From Nocardia sp. CY41 (GTDB lineage Bacteria > Actinomycetota > Actinomycetes > Mycobacteriales > Mycobacteriaceae), in assembly GCF_009829325.1 (NCBI RefSeq), contig NZ_VUOS01000003.1, positions 1 through 64,000 on the forward strand: a DNA stretch of 64,000 nt. The letters are read 5' to 3'. The notes under the pieces were generated by a model. It saw nothing but the letters and a program-made list of their open reading frames with translations. It had not been told where the DNA came from and did no database searches. How positions within the stretch are numbered: position 1 is the first letter of the stretch; each line of letters opens with the position of its first letter. Both the position numbers and the translations under genes were made by a program. Below are positions 15,497-23,435 of the stretch, in pieces.

Positions 15497-15921
15497 GCGA
15501 GGGGTTGCCGACGCGAAGTCAGCTGTTGGGAGCCTGCCGGGACAGCGCACCGCCGCCGGGCCATCCGGTGCTGCTGCGGGCGCGCGCTCTCGCGGAGTTG
15601 CATACGCGCCGGATCCGCGCGGGTCACGGCTGCATGTGCGACAACGATGAGCGCCGGGCCCGGCTGGTTCGTGACGTCGACCGCTGGGTCGCGACCCGAT
15701 TGCCCGCAGCGCGCGGCGGAGCCTATCTGCACACCGAATCGGTCGGTTCGGTGGTCGACCGCCTCGCCCGGCTCAGCGCGGGCGCGTCTGCGGCGATGGC
15801 CGACGACCAGGGCTGGGACCTGTGGTTCGCCTGGGAGCGGCTGGCCGAACTGGCCGTGGCCTACGAGGATCTGGTCGGCGAGTTGCGCAGTGGACGTCGC
15901 CGGTTGCCGAGCGCTTTCTAG
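15493..15921 (+). CDS. DUF4254 protein, copy 1
   Basis: The 142-residue protein shows the DUF4254 pattern: LPTRSQLLGACRD, HPVLLRARALAELHTRRI, LVRDVDRWVATRLP, AYLHTESVGSVVDRLARLS, then a final ELVGELRSGRRRLP. The conserved H-T-E-S/T and R-x-x-L-V-x-x-I/V-D-x-W-V blocks are intact. The GTG is preceded by GAAAGGGG and overlaps the upstream stop. This is one of three paralogues here (others at 22393 and 35340) and the only one with the 153-residue partner. The function of the family is unknown; all-helical fold likely. Confidence 0.85.
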   Translation: MSEGLPTRSQLLGACRDSAPPPGHPVLLRARALAELHTRRIRAGHGCMCDNDERRARLVRDVDRWVATRLPAARGGAYLHTESVGSVVDRLARLSAGASAAMADDQGWDLWFAWERLAELAVAYEDLVGELRSGRRRLPSAF

Positions 15922-15927
15922 CGTGGA

Positions 15928-16425
15928 TCAGTTCCGCCGCAGGGTGGCGGCGAGGTGATGCCGCAGCGGTTCGCCGACCGCCGCCATCCGGAGCGTGTAG
16001 TCGATGGTGTCGCCGGACACGTGCAGCGACCGGCCGAGAGCGGTGACGAGTTTCGCGGTGCTGCTGCGCCCGATGGCGGTGGAGTCCAATTCCATGCGCA
16101 GCGCGCCGTCCTCGATCGTGAGCGAGCCCTCACAGATTTCGGTGATGCCGGTGGGATGGGCGAGGATCAATTCGACGCGGTCGGGGCGCGGGCAACGCAG
16201 ATAGCCGGTCTCGGCGTGCAGCGGCCGGCCGTCGTCGGTGGCGCGGGTCTTCTGCCGGTAGGTGAGGAACGGTCGGCCGAGATGGCCGAAGCGGATTTCC
16301 TCGACATAGCCGAACGGCTGAATGGTCGGGTATTCACCCTGCCCATTACCGCGCCACGTGCCGAGCAGTGGAGCGAGCGGAGCGATATCAGGGTGCAGGG
16401 CAATAGCAGGCTGGGGTTCGACCAC
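15928..16425 (-). CDS. Nitrobindin-like FABP-family protein
   Basis: The 165-residue product begins MVEPQPAIALHPDIAPLAPL and carries LLGTWRGNGQGEYPTI, the G-x-W-x-G-x-G signature of nitrobindins (THAP4 C-terminal like). Nitrobindins are ten-stranded beta barrels that bind ferric heme and isomerise peroxynitrite to nitrate. The length is normal for the single-domain actinobacterial form. A C-terminal histidine, as in LRHHLAATL, could be the proximal ligand. It is divergent from the TIGR03118-type gene, and the possible IdeR box at 16487 lies between them. Confidence 0.85.
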   Translation of the reverse strand: MVEPQPAIALHPDIAPLAPLLGTWRGNGQGEYPTIQPFGYVEEIRFGHLGRPFLTYRQKTRATDDGRPLHAETGYLRCPRPDRVELILAHPTGITEICEGSLTIEDGALRMELDSTAIGRSSTAKLVTALGRSLHVSGDTIDYTLRMAAVGEPLRHHLAATLRRN

Positions 16426-16486
16426 GGCGAACAGCCTAAACCCGTGCCCGTCCCACCGTTCGGGTACTCCCGAATTTGCCGCACGC

Positions 16487-16505
16487 TAAGGTTAGCTTCG
16501 CCTTA
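16487..16505. promoter_or_regulatory. Possible IdeR/DtxR iron box
   Basis: TAAGGTTAGCTTCGCCTTA matches 13 of 19 positions of the consensus TTAGGTTAGGCTAACCTAA, counted by eye. It lies 37 bases before the TTG of the lipoprotein gene and 62 bases before the nitrobindin start, so it could act on either. Confidence 0.45.
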
Positions 16506-16541
16506 TCACCAATGTGGTGTGGTCGGAAAGGAAACAGTAAG

Positions 16542-17897
16542 TTGAACGGACGCTGGAATGAGTCGCGTCGTGGCGGTACGCCTCCGTCGCGGACCCGAAG
16601 TGGTCTGCTGCGCGCGTCGGCGCTTGGTGTCGCGCTGATCGTCGCGGCGGGCTGCTCGGACTCGAAGTCGGACGAGGTGCCCGCGCTCGACGGCAACAAA
16701 TACGTCCAGACCAATCTCGCGGCCAACAACGCGGAGTACAAGGCGCAGTTCGTTTTCCCCGACCTGGTGAACGCCTGGGGGCTGGCCAACCGCCCCAAGG
16801 GCGCGGGCGGGCACTTCTGGGTCGGCGCGGGCGGTAAGTCTTTCCAATTCGTCGGTGACGTGACCAAGTCCTCGGACGAGAAGCTGCACAAGCTCTTCCA
16901 GGACGATCTGAAGATCGTCACCATCCCCGGCGCCGACGCCGACACCTCGGACAAGAGCGCGGGCAAGACCACCGGCGTGGTGTTCAACCCGGCGCCGATC
17001 ACCTCCGACCTGTTCGTCGTGCGCGACCAGCCGGTCGAGGCGGAAGGCGGGCCGCTCAACGGTTCGGCGCGGTTCATCTTCGCCACCGACTCCGGCAAGA
17101 TCTCCGCCTGGACCGAACTGGGCTTCGAGGGCCGGATCGTGCGCCACGACGGGCCCGCCAACCTGGTCTTCGACGGCCAGGCGCAGGGGATGCAGTTCTT
17201 CGGGATCGCGCTCGCCCCCTCCGGCGACAAGCTGCTGGCCGCCGACTTCGGCGCCGACCCGCAGGTGCGGACCTTCGACAAGAACTGGCAGCCGATACCG
17301 ACCACCGGCTTCGCCAACCCGTTCGCCACCGGCGACGCGATCGACCCGGCCGCGCCGGAGAAAGGCAAGAAGGCCGAGCCCGGCGATCCCGCGCCGTTCA
17401 ACGTCTCGACCATCGGCAACCGGGTGTTCGTCGCCTACGCCACCACGCAGCCGGACGAGAAGGACGCCGCGAAGTTCGACGCCGGCGAGGAGGACTCGCT
17501 GGACAAGGACGAAGAGCGGGAAGCGGGCGGCAAACCGGACAAGGGCAAGCTCGCCGAGTTCGACGCAGGCGGCAAACTTGTGCGCATCATCGATGACGGC
17601 AAGCGCCTGAACGCGCCCTGGGCGGTGACGATCGCGCCGGACGGGTTCGGTCCGCTCAGCGGCAAACTGCTGGTCGGCAACTTCGGCGGCGCCGGACACG
17701 TGCTGGCCTACGACGACACCACCGGCAAGTTCGCGGACTACTTGCGCGATGCCGACGGCAAGCCGGTCGCGATCGAAGGGCTGTGGGCGCTGATGTTCGG
17801 CAACGGCGAGAGCCTCGGTGACGCCGACTCGCTCTACTTCACGGCCGGACCCGACGACGAGAAGGACGGTCTGTTCGGCAAGCTTCGCTTGAAGTAG
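16542..17897 (+). CDS. TIGR03118-type exported beta-propeller lipoprotein
   Basis: The 451-residue protein has a lipoprotein signal ending VAAGC (about residue 38). The mature part begins with NKYVQTNLAANNAEYKAQFV and includes FPDLVNAWGLAN, GWVF-type and GKISAWTELG blocks, the layout of TIGR03118 proteins (NHL-like propeller). A TTG start at 16542 is chosen because AAAGGAAAC lies 6 bases upstream and longer frames have no signal. A Lys/Glu-rich insert (DEKDAAKFDAGEEDS to about residue 335) is unusual. The possible iron box upstream suggests iron-regulated expression. The substrate is unknown. Confidence 0.8.
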   Translation: MNGRWNESRRGGTPPSRTRSGLLRASALGVALIVAAGCSDSKSDEVPALDGNKYVQTNLAANNAEYKAQFVFPDLVNAWGLANRPKGAGGHFWVGAGGKSFQFVGDVTKSSDEKLHKLFQDDLKIVTIPGADADTSDKSAGKTTGVVFNPAPITSDLFVVRDQPVEAEGGPLNGSARFIFATDSGKISAWTELGFEGRIVRHDGPANLVFDGQAQGMQFFGIALAPSGDKLLAADFGADPQVRTFDKNWQPIPTTGFANPFATGDAIDPAAPEKGKKAEPGDPAPFNVSTIGNRVFVAYATTQPDEKDAAKFDAGEEDSLDKDEEREAGGKPDKGKLAEFDAGGKLVRIIDDGKRLNAPWAVTIAPDGFGPLSGKLLVGNFGGAGHVLAYDDTTGKFADYLRDADGKPVAIEGLWALMFGNGESLGDADSLYFTAGPDDEKDGLFGKLRLK

Positions 17898-17906
17898 GAC
17901 CTTTCC

Positions 17907-17941
17907 CCAGCGGCCCGCACCGATCCGGTGCGGGCCGCTGG
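17907..17941. terminator. Bidirectional hairpin terminator
   Basis: CCAGCGGCCCGCACC pairs perfectly with GGTGCGGGCCGCTGG over a five-base loop. It lies between the convergent genes ending at 17897 and 17945 and can serve both. Confidence 0.75.
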
Positions 17942-17944
17942 TGC

Positions 17945-18445
17945 TTATCGTCCGCCCTTCGGCGCCGAGGCTCGGGGTTCGGCGCGCCGTTCGCGGACGG
18001 CCGACTCGACTTCGTCGATCGCCGTCCGGATCATCGTCCCGTAGCCGTCGTCGGCGAGGGTGTGCAATCGTGTGCGAGCGGCGTCGATTTCGCGTTGTGC
18101 GGCGTCGAACGAACCGAGCCTGCGGTAGTCGTCGGCGAGGTTGAGGTGCAGTGACGGGTAGAACGCGGCCACTCGCAGCGATCCGTCATAGTCATGTGCG
18201 CGGGCGTCCGAGAGGCTGTCGGCGGCATCCAGTGCCCGGATGTTCCAGGTGAGCGCCTCGGCGGCGTCGTCGTACAGGTCGGCCAGATAGTGCGCGAGCG
18301 TGCACCGGTGCAGCGGGTCGCCCTGCGGGCCGAGCGAGGCCCATACGGCGAGCAGAGCGTCGCGCGCGTCGTTCGGGCGGCCGTCGTGACCGAGGGCGAC
18401 AGCGCTGGTGATGGCGTCCATGGTGGGATCGTGGGTCGGGTTCAT
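17945..18445 (-). CDS. TPR-like hypothetical protein
   Basis: The 166-residue protein begins MNPTHDPTMDAITSAVALGH and has helical repeats of TPR character: CTLAHYLADLYDDAAEALTW, LHLNLADDYRRLGSFDAAQR and REIDAARTRLHTLADDGYGT. Such small TPR proteins act as scaffolds. GAAGGAGACC precedes the ATG at good spacing. No signal peptide. The family is known in Nocardia and Streptomyces as hypothetical. Confidence 0.75.
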   Translation of the reverse strand: MNPTHDPTMDAITSAVALGHDGRPNDARDALLAVWASLGPQGDPLHRCTLAHYLADLYDDAAEALTWNIRALDAADSLSDARAHDYDGSLRVAAFYPSLHLNLADDYRRLGSFDAAQREIDAARTRLHTLADDGYGTMIRTAIDEVESAVRERRAEPRASAPKGGR

Positions 18446-18627
18446 CCGGGTCTCCTTCGGTGTGGGATGAGGTCGCGTGTCGTATGCGAGTTCGAGTGGC
18501 CGGTGTCGGGCCGACATCGGATGTATCCGGAGGCAGGCGGGACGCGCGTTCGGATCGCGCCGCCGACGGGCACGACGAACGGGCGGCGCAGCGAAGGCAC
18601 AGATACCGGCCGTCGGCGACGGGGTGA

Positions 18628-19686
18628 CTATGCCGAAGCGTTCTCGTCGAGCGGTCGGACCGGCATGGCCAGGGTGGTGAGATCTCCGTCGGTGGCGGAA
18701 CGCAGGATCACCGGTTGATCGGCGGCGATGATGTCGAGCATGAGATCGGGGCCGAGCGCGGTGTGGACGGCGGGCAGCAGCGTGGCGGGATCGAACGACA
18801 GCGCGACGGCGGAGCCGGTGACCTGAGCGGGCACGTGATGCGCCGCGCCGGGTTCGACCGCCACGACCTCGGATCGCTGGATATCGAATCGGACTGTCAC
18901 AGAAGCCTTTTCGAGAACGTCCAGCATCAGGTGCCGGGCGACGAGCACCCTGGTGCGGACCGGTCCCAGCCCAGCCAGTAGGGCGCGATGGTCGGGGAAT
19001 TCGCCGTCGATGACGGCCGAGCGGTGTTCTCCGCTGTCTCCGGCGAGAATCAGTCCGCCGTCGGCCGGTGCGGCGACGACCTCGTCCATGCCGCGCAGCG
19101 TCTCGGCGATCGACGCGAGCCCGTCCGGATCGAGCACCACGGACCAATCGCCGCCGTGCTGCCGGTTCGCCACCACGGTGCGGGTGGACAGGCGGTATCG
19201 GTCGGTGGCCGTGAGAGTCACGGCGTTCGCGCTCGCTTCCAGGAGAACGCCCGCCAGCACGGGAATTTCGCGGGTACGAGCCGCGGCGGCGCGGACCTGC
19301 TCGAGCGCCTCGGCCAGCACCGCCGCGTCCATTGCCACGTGCGCGCCGAGTGACCGCTTGACCACGGCGGCGACGCGAGCGGCCTCGTGTGCTCGCCGCG
19401 CCAGTTCCGCCACGTGACGGTCGAGCAGTACGCCTGCGTGCTCGGCGTCGCCGGTAAGAATTTCCGCGATCGCCTCCAGTGGCAGATCTATCGCGCGCAG
19501 CTGCCGGATGAGCGTCGCCCGCTCCCGCTGCGCCTCGGTGTAGTAGCGGTATCCGGTCAGTGGGTCGACCCGGGCGGGAACGAGCAGGCCGCAGTCGTCG
19601 TAGAACCGCAGCGCGCTCGCCGTGAGCCCGCTGGCCCGCGCGAGCACACCGATCGTGATCAACCCCGTCGACTCCGCACTCACCAC
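18628..19686 (-). CDS. MerR regulator fused to DnaN-like sliding-clamp domains
   Basis: Residues 8-75 form a MerR helix-turn-helix: ITIGVLARASGLTASALRFY, DDCGLLVPARVDPLTGYRYY. A coiled linker follows. Residues about 125-350 look like the second and third domains of the DNA polymerase III beta clamp: IPVLAGVLLEASANAVTLTA then TDRYRLSTRT and FPDHRALL, which match the G-V-L-L, T-D-R-Y-R-L and F-P-D-Y signatures of DnaN. The start GTG (19686) lies 7 bases behind a MerR-type -10, so the mRNA is probably leaderless. Fusion proteins of this kind are known in actinomycetes, but their effector and the reason for a clamp fold are not. Confidence 0.85.
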   Translation of the reverse strand: MVSAESTGLITIGVLARASGLTASALRFYDDCGLLVPARVDPLTGYRYYTEAQRERATLIRQLRAIDLPLEAIAEILTGDAEHAGVLLDRHVAELARRAHEAARVAAVVKRSLGAHVAMDAAVLAEALEQVRAAAARTREIPVLAGVLLEASANAVTLTATDRYRLSTRTVVANRQHGGDWSVVLDPDGLASIAETLRGMDEVVAAPADGGLILAGDSGEHRSAVIDGEFPDHRALLAGLGPVRTRVLVARHLMLDVLEKASVTVRFDIQRSEVVAVEPGAAHHVPAQVTGSAVALSFDPATLLPAVHTALGPDLMLDIIAADQPVILRSATDGDLTTLAMPVRPLDENASA

Positions 19687-19692
19687 GGGGCC

Positions 19693-19723
19693 ATCATGGA
19701 GTCTCAACCAACTCGAAGGTCAA
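19693..19723 (-). promoter_or_regulatory. MerR-type promoter with 19-base spacer
   Basis: On the minus strand TTGACC (19718-19723) and CATGAT (19693-19698) are separated by 19 bases that contain GAGT and ACTC in inverted order. A 19-base spacer is the hallmark of promoters activated by MerR proteins that twist DNA. It lies directly before the MerR-clamp gene, so autoregulation is likely. Confidence 0.6.
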
Positions 19724-20067
19724 ACGCCGGGGTCGGTGGGGGTCACGCGCCAGCGGCGCGACCAGTCCCAGACCGATTCGAGTGCCGTGCCGAGTTCGAC
19801 GCCCGCGGTGGTCAGTTCGTAGGACTTGTCCGGGTTCTTCGCGATCAAGCCCGCGGACTGCAAGTGCTGCAAGCGCACCGACAGCATGCTGGAAGAGCAG
19901 TTGCCCATGCGCCTGCGCAGTTCGAGGAAGCCGAGGCGGTCGGGTTCCAGTTCCCACAGGATGCGCAGGATCCAGCGCTGGCCGAGCAGATCCATCGTGG
20001 CCAGCAGCGGCGCGTTCGCCGGGTCCTCCCGGCCGCGCGGCGGCTTCGGTTCGTTTGCGCTTCTCAT
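19720..20067 (-). CDS. HxlR-family transcriptional regulator
   Basis: The 115-residue protein shows the winged-helix pattern of HxlR: MDLLGQRWILRILWELEPDR, FLELRRRMGNCSSSMLSVRL, HLQSAGLIAKNPDKSYELT, then L-x-P-V-L-like SVWDWSRRW. The first part carries the conserved R-W. It lacks the usual C-P motif in front, so redox sensing through that cysteine is unlikely; NCSSS supplies one cysteine. It is divergent from the SDR gene, and a GAAC/GTTC inverted repeat lies between them. HxlR regulators typically act on such a divergent partner. Confidence 0.9.
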   Translation of the reverse strand: MRSANEPKPPRGREDPANAPLLATMDLLGQRWILRILWELEPDRLGFLELRRRMGNCSSSMLSVRLQHLQSAGLIAKNPDKSYELTTAGVELGTALESVWDWSRRWRVTPTDPGV

Positions 20068-20069
20068 TT

Positions 20070-20089
20070 AGAACCAGCATAGTAGTTCT
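20070..20089. promoter_or_regulatory. Inverted repeat between HxlR and SDR genes
   Basis: AGAAC and GTTCT frame a ten-base centre (20070-20089), just before the HxlR start. The position fits an operator for HxlR that controls both directions. Confidence 0.5.
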
Positions 20090-20137
20090 GAATCAGAAGC
20101 ATCGGCCCGGGTCGCCGGGTGGACCGAGAGGGTGACG

Positions 20138-20896
20138 GTGGACGACACGACCGGACGGCGAATCGTTCTGATCACGGGCGCCTCCCGCGGTATCGGCGCG
20201 GAGACCGCTCGAGTGCTGGCAGCGCGGGGCGACCACGTGGTGATCAACTACCGGGAGAAAGCCAAGCGGGCCGATGTGCTGGCCGAGTCGATCCGGCAGG
20301 CGGGCGGCAGCGCCTCCACCGTGGGCGCCGACATCGCCGACGCGGACTCGGCCCGTGCGCTGCTCGCCGCGGTCGTCGAGGAGTTCGGACGGCTGGACGT
20401 GCTGGTGCTCAACGCTTCCGGTGGGCTGGAGCGCAACGCCGCGCCCGGATACGCGATGGCCCTCAACCGCGACGCGCAGGAACGGCTGGTGCGGCTCGCC
20501 GTGCCGCACATGCCGTCCGGCGCGCGGATCGTGTTCGTGACCAGTCATCAGGCGCATTTCCACGGCCGCAAGCCGGTCCCCGCCGACTACGAACCCATCG
20601 CGGCCAGCAAGCGTGCGGGCGAGGACGCGCTCCGCGCCATGATCCCCGAACTCGCCGCCGGAGGCATCGCCCTGCACGTCGTCTCCGGCGACATGATCGA
20701 CGGCACGATCATCGTCCAGCTGCTGGAGCGCCGGAACCCCGACGCCGTCGCCGCGCGCCGCACGCAGGGTGATTTGCCCAGCGTCACGGAATTCGCCACC
20801 GCCGTCGCCGCGGCCACCACCGCCCCCGCCGACCCGGGCCACACCACCTACATCGGCGGTCGGGACTACCTGGACGCGCGCGCGACGGTTTCCTGA
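20138..20896 (+). CDS. SDR-family oxidoreductase with displaced active-site lysine
   Basis: The 252-residue protein begins VDDTTGRRIVLITGASRGIG, the cofactor-binding TGxxxGIG of classical short-chain dehydrogenases. NASGG (about residue 92) and a TS at the strand-5 position are present. The expected Y-x-x-x-K is not; instead DYEPIAASKRAGED puts the lysine seven residues after the tyrosine. NADP preference is suggested by the R after the second strand (NYREKAKR). GAGAGG precedes the GTG at 20138; GTG 20132 is also possible. Divergent from HxlR. Confidence 0.8.
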   Translation: MDDTTGRRIVLITGASRGIGAETARVLAARGDHVVINYREKAKRADVLAESIRQAGGSASTVGADIADADSARALLAAVVEEFGRLDVLVLNASGGLERNAAPGYAMALNRDAQERLVRLAVPHMPSGARIVFVTSHQAHFHGRKPVPADYEPIAASKRAGEDALRAMIPELAAGGIALHVVSGDMIDGTIIVQLLERRNPDAVAARRTQGDLPSVTEFATAVAAATTAPADPGHTTYIGGRDYLDARATVS

Positions 20897-21202
20897 AAGC
20901 CCCCGTCGCGGGCGGTCGGTCTGCGACGGTTGAGAGTCGAGGCAGCGAGACGATCCCGAGTGCCGATCGATCATGTGACTTCGCCAGGCGTAGCCGGGTC
21001 TGCGGGCGCCGGTAGTTCGGGTATGCGGGAAGCCGTCTCCTCAGTGCGGTCCGTCGGTCGGCGTCGGTGAGCTGCGCGCGGTCGGGCAGGTCGCTCACCC
21101 GCGCGCCGTTCATCAGCGCGCCTCGATATCGCCCAGGCGTGGGCACACAAGGAATCGGTGATTTCGGTGGAGCGTCGAGGCCAGAACTCGGATCATGGGC
21201 GG
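20897..21202. other. Gap of about 300 bases without a recognised gene
   Basis: A minus-strand frame starting near 21113 (MNGARVSDLPDRAQLTDADR) is open for some 80 codons, but has no ribosome site and no family resemblance. Nothing else is seen. Confidence 0.35.
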
Positions 21203-22133
21203 GTGGTCGACTACCTGAGCACTGCGTCGCGGACCGAGTGGGCCGAGGTCCCGCTGCCGGTGCGGGAGGAAGTGGCGCGGCTGCTCGGGGATGACGTCTG
21301 TGCGGCGGTCGATCAGCGCGGCGGGTTCGGTCACGGTGTGGCTGCGAACGAGCGGGGGTGGCGCCGCTTTCGTGAAGGCGATCGAGGTGGGCGACGGGCT
21401 CGCGTCGGTCTACCGGCAGGAGGCGCGGATCGCGTCGCGTCTGCCCGCCACGGTGCCCGCGCCGAAATGCCTTTTCACCAGTGAGATCGCGGGCTGGTTC
21501 GTGGCCGCGTTCGACGATGTCGATGGGACGTTTCCGCGGCTCGACGAGCCGGGGGAGTTGCAGGACTGCCTCGACCTCGTCGCGTGGTTGGCCACGGAGT
21601 TGACGCCGAGCCCGCTGGTGGACGTGCCGACGGTCGCGGAAGCCTACGGGCCGGAGCTGGTCGGCTGGCGGACGTTCGCGACCGAGGGCCCGCCTGTGGA
21701 CCTGGACCACTGGTCCGTTCGCCACCTGACGGAATTGGCCGAATCGGAAGCGACCTGGCTGACGGCCGCGGCCGGGAACACGCTGCTGCACACCGACCTT
21801 CGACCGGACAACATGCTGCGGCGCGCCGACGGTGCGTTGCTTGCGGTCGATTGGGCGTGGGCCTGCCGGGGCGCCGCGTGGATCGACCTCGTCGCCCTCG
21901 CTCCGTCCATCGCGGCCGCCGGTGTGGATCCGGATCCGATCGTCACCGCCCACCCGCTGACCCGGGACATCGACTCCGCGGCCATCGATGCCTTCGTATG
22001 CGCGCTGGCCGGATATTGGGCCGCGGCCTGCCGGAAGCCCGGACCGCCGCGTTCGCCGTGTTTGCGCGATCATCAGTCGGCGTTTGCTCGGCTCTCCAGA
22101 GATTGGCTGGCGTGTCGCATCGGTTGGCAATAA
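21203..22133 (+). pseudogene. Frameshifted aminoglycoside-phosphotransferase-like kinase
   Basis: The N-terminal part is in one frame (RTEWAEVPLPVREEVARLLG, then GGFGHGVA near 21340) and the rest is in another (SGGGAAFVKAIEVGDGLASV to GNTLLHTDLRPDNMLR and VDWAWACRGAAWIDL). Joined, they give a full APH/choline-kinase-like protein: the glycine loop, the lysine in FVKA, the catalytic H-x-D-L-R-x-D-N block and the D-W-x-x block. The frame changes around 21340-21360. A one-base error in the sequence or a real mutation are both possible. Substrate unknown. Confidence 0.65.
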
Positions 22134-22392
22134 TCCCAGCGGAGACGGCTCTATCATCGAAAAACGCGCGATCACTGGATGTTTGCCGTCGGGGTGGTAT
22201 CGGGGCGGCGCCGAGAATAAGGCCGATGGGCGTGTCGCGGAGGCGGAAGTGGCCGAATCCGGCGCGGTCGCCGCCGTTCTCGGTCACGCTGAGCACATGT
22301 GGATGTTCGGGCAGTGCCGGAACACCGGCGAGGCAAGGCATCGAGGACGCGCCCGAAACGCGTCCACCCTGGTCGGAATGGGGGTCCGTGAA
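22134..22392. other. Intergenic region before DUF4254 copy 2
   Basis: No gene is supported. TTGGCAATAATCCC and a TATCATCG stretch just behind the kinase could hold the promoter for the DUF4254 gene. Confidence 0.3.
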
Positions 22393-22845
22393 GTGGATCA
22401 GTTATCCGAGGCCCGGGTGATCCCTGGCAAAGAACTCCTGCTGGCCGCCTTCCGAGGCTTGCCGCACATGGATCATCCGATGCTGGAGGCGGCGGGAGAA
22501 CTGGCGCAATTGCATCAGACGCGCGAGCGCACCCCGGCGAGCCGGTGCGACAAACTCGATCGGCGCCGAGCGCAACTGGTGCGCGGCATCGATCGCTGGG
22601 TCACGCTCGCGACGCCGATTCCGCCGCCCGCCGCGCCCGAGCACGCCGAGACCGTCGGCCGGATGGTGGACCGGCTGGCCATGCTGGCCGCCCAGGCGTT
22701 CGCGACGCTGACCCACGCGCCCGATTCGGTCTTCTACGACGCGTGGATCAGGATCGATGAATTGGCCGACGGCTACCAGGATCTCGTCGACGACCTGCGC
22801 ACCGGCGCGCGACGACTACCCGAGGGCGGTTATGACCGCTGGTAG
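22393..22845 (+). CDS. DUF4254 protein, copy 2
   Basis: The 150-residue protein has the family blocks: IPGKELLLAAFRG, HPMLEAAGELAQLHQTRE, LVRGIDRWVTL, EHAETVGRMVDRLAMLA, and DLVDDLRTGARRLPEGG at the end. The usual L-H-T-E-T/S is changed to E-H-A-E-T, so the family threonine of the H-T-E block is missing. GTG 22393 is chosen since GGGGG lies 8 bases upstream; ATG 22378 in the same frame has no ribosome site. The stop abuts the stop of the convergent metallopeptidase gene with no base between. No partner gene of the 15035 type is next to it. Confidence 0.85.
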   Translation: MDQLSEARVIPGKELLLAAFRGLPHMDHPMLEAAGELAQLHQTRERTPASRCDKLDRRRAQLVRGIDRWVTLATPIPPPAAPEHAETVGRMVDRLAMLAAQAFATLTHAPDSVFYDAWIRIDELADGYQDLVDDLRTGARRLPEGGYDRW

Positions 22846-23343
22846 CTACCTGCCCCGCCCGAACAGCCGGAACGAGCGCCTGCGACGGCGCGGCAGGGTC
22901 GCGTACACCATGGTCATATCCGCGAAGACCTCCGCTTCCCGCTCGCGATCGGCGCCGAACTCTGCACGGCCGAGCACGTGTTCGATCGACTGCGGGGAGA
23001 TCGAGGGCAGGATGACGGACAAGGCGGGCGGCAAGGGATCGCCGCGTTCCTGGTCCTTGTGGTGACCCAGCAGCATGTGGCCGACCTCGTGCAGGATGAC
23101 GTGATCGGCGTTGCGGCCGGTCGCTGCGGCGTCGTACACGATGATGTCGTCGTGCTTGCGTGCCACCCACAGGCCGCCCCCGCCACAGCCCGTGTCGGCC
23201 AACATCGCCTTGGGCACGGGGTGCAGGCTGATCGAGCGTCCGCGATGGGCGGCCACCGCGGCCAGGTAGGCGGTCAGGTTCCACGGATTGGGGAGGGGCA
23301 CGGTCCGGGTGGCATCCCCGAAACGGGCTTCCATGCTGGTCAT
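22846..23343 (-). CDS. ImmA/IrrE-like zinc metallopeptidase
   Basis: The 165-residue protein contains VILHEVGHMLLGHH (H-E-x-x-H zinc site) followed by EREAEVFADMTMVYA, whose first Glu of the E-x-x-x-x-x-A-D pattern would be the third ligand. Members of this group cut or modify regulators, as ImmA does for phage repressors. The N-terminal part (MTSMEARFGDATRTVPLPNP, WNLTAYLAAVAAHRGR) matches the version often seen in Nocardia and Streptomyces next to HTH genes. No HTH gene is adjacent here. The basic tail RRRRRSFRLFGRGR is odd. Confidence 0.85.
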   Translation of the reverse strand: MTSMEARFGDATRTVPLPNPWNLTAYLAAVAAHRGRSISLHPVPKAMLADTGCGGGGLWVARKHDDIIVYDAAATGRNADHVILHEVGHMLLGHHKDQERGDPLPPALSVILPSISPQSIEHVLGRAEFGADREREAEVFADMTMVYATLPRRRRRSFRLFGRGR

Positions 23344-23435
23344 CGGCGCCCACCTTACCTACCGGTCGGCGACTAGTCATCTGCGGAATCCGGGCATACC
23401 GGTGACGGTGATCCGCAGGGCTACAAGCCGATCGG

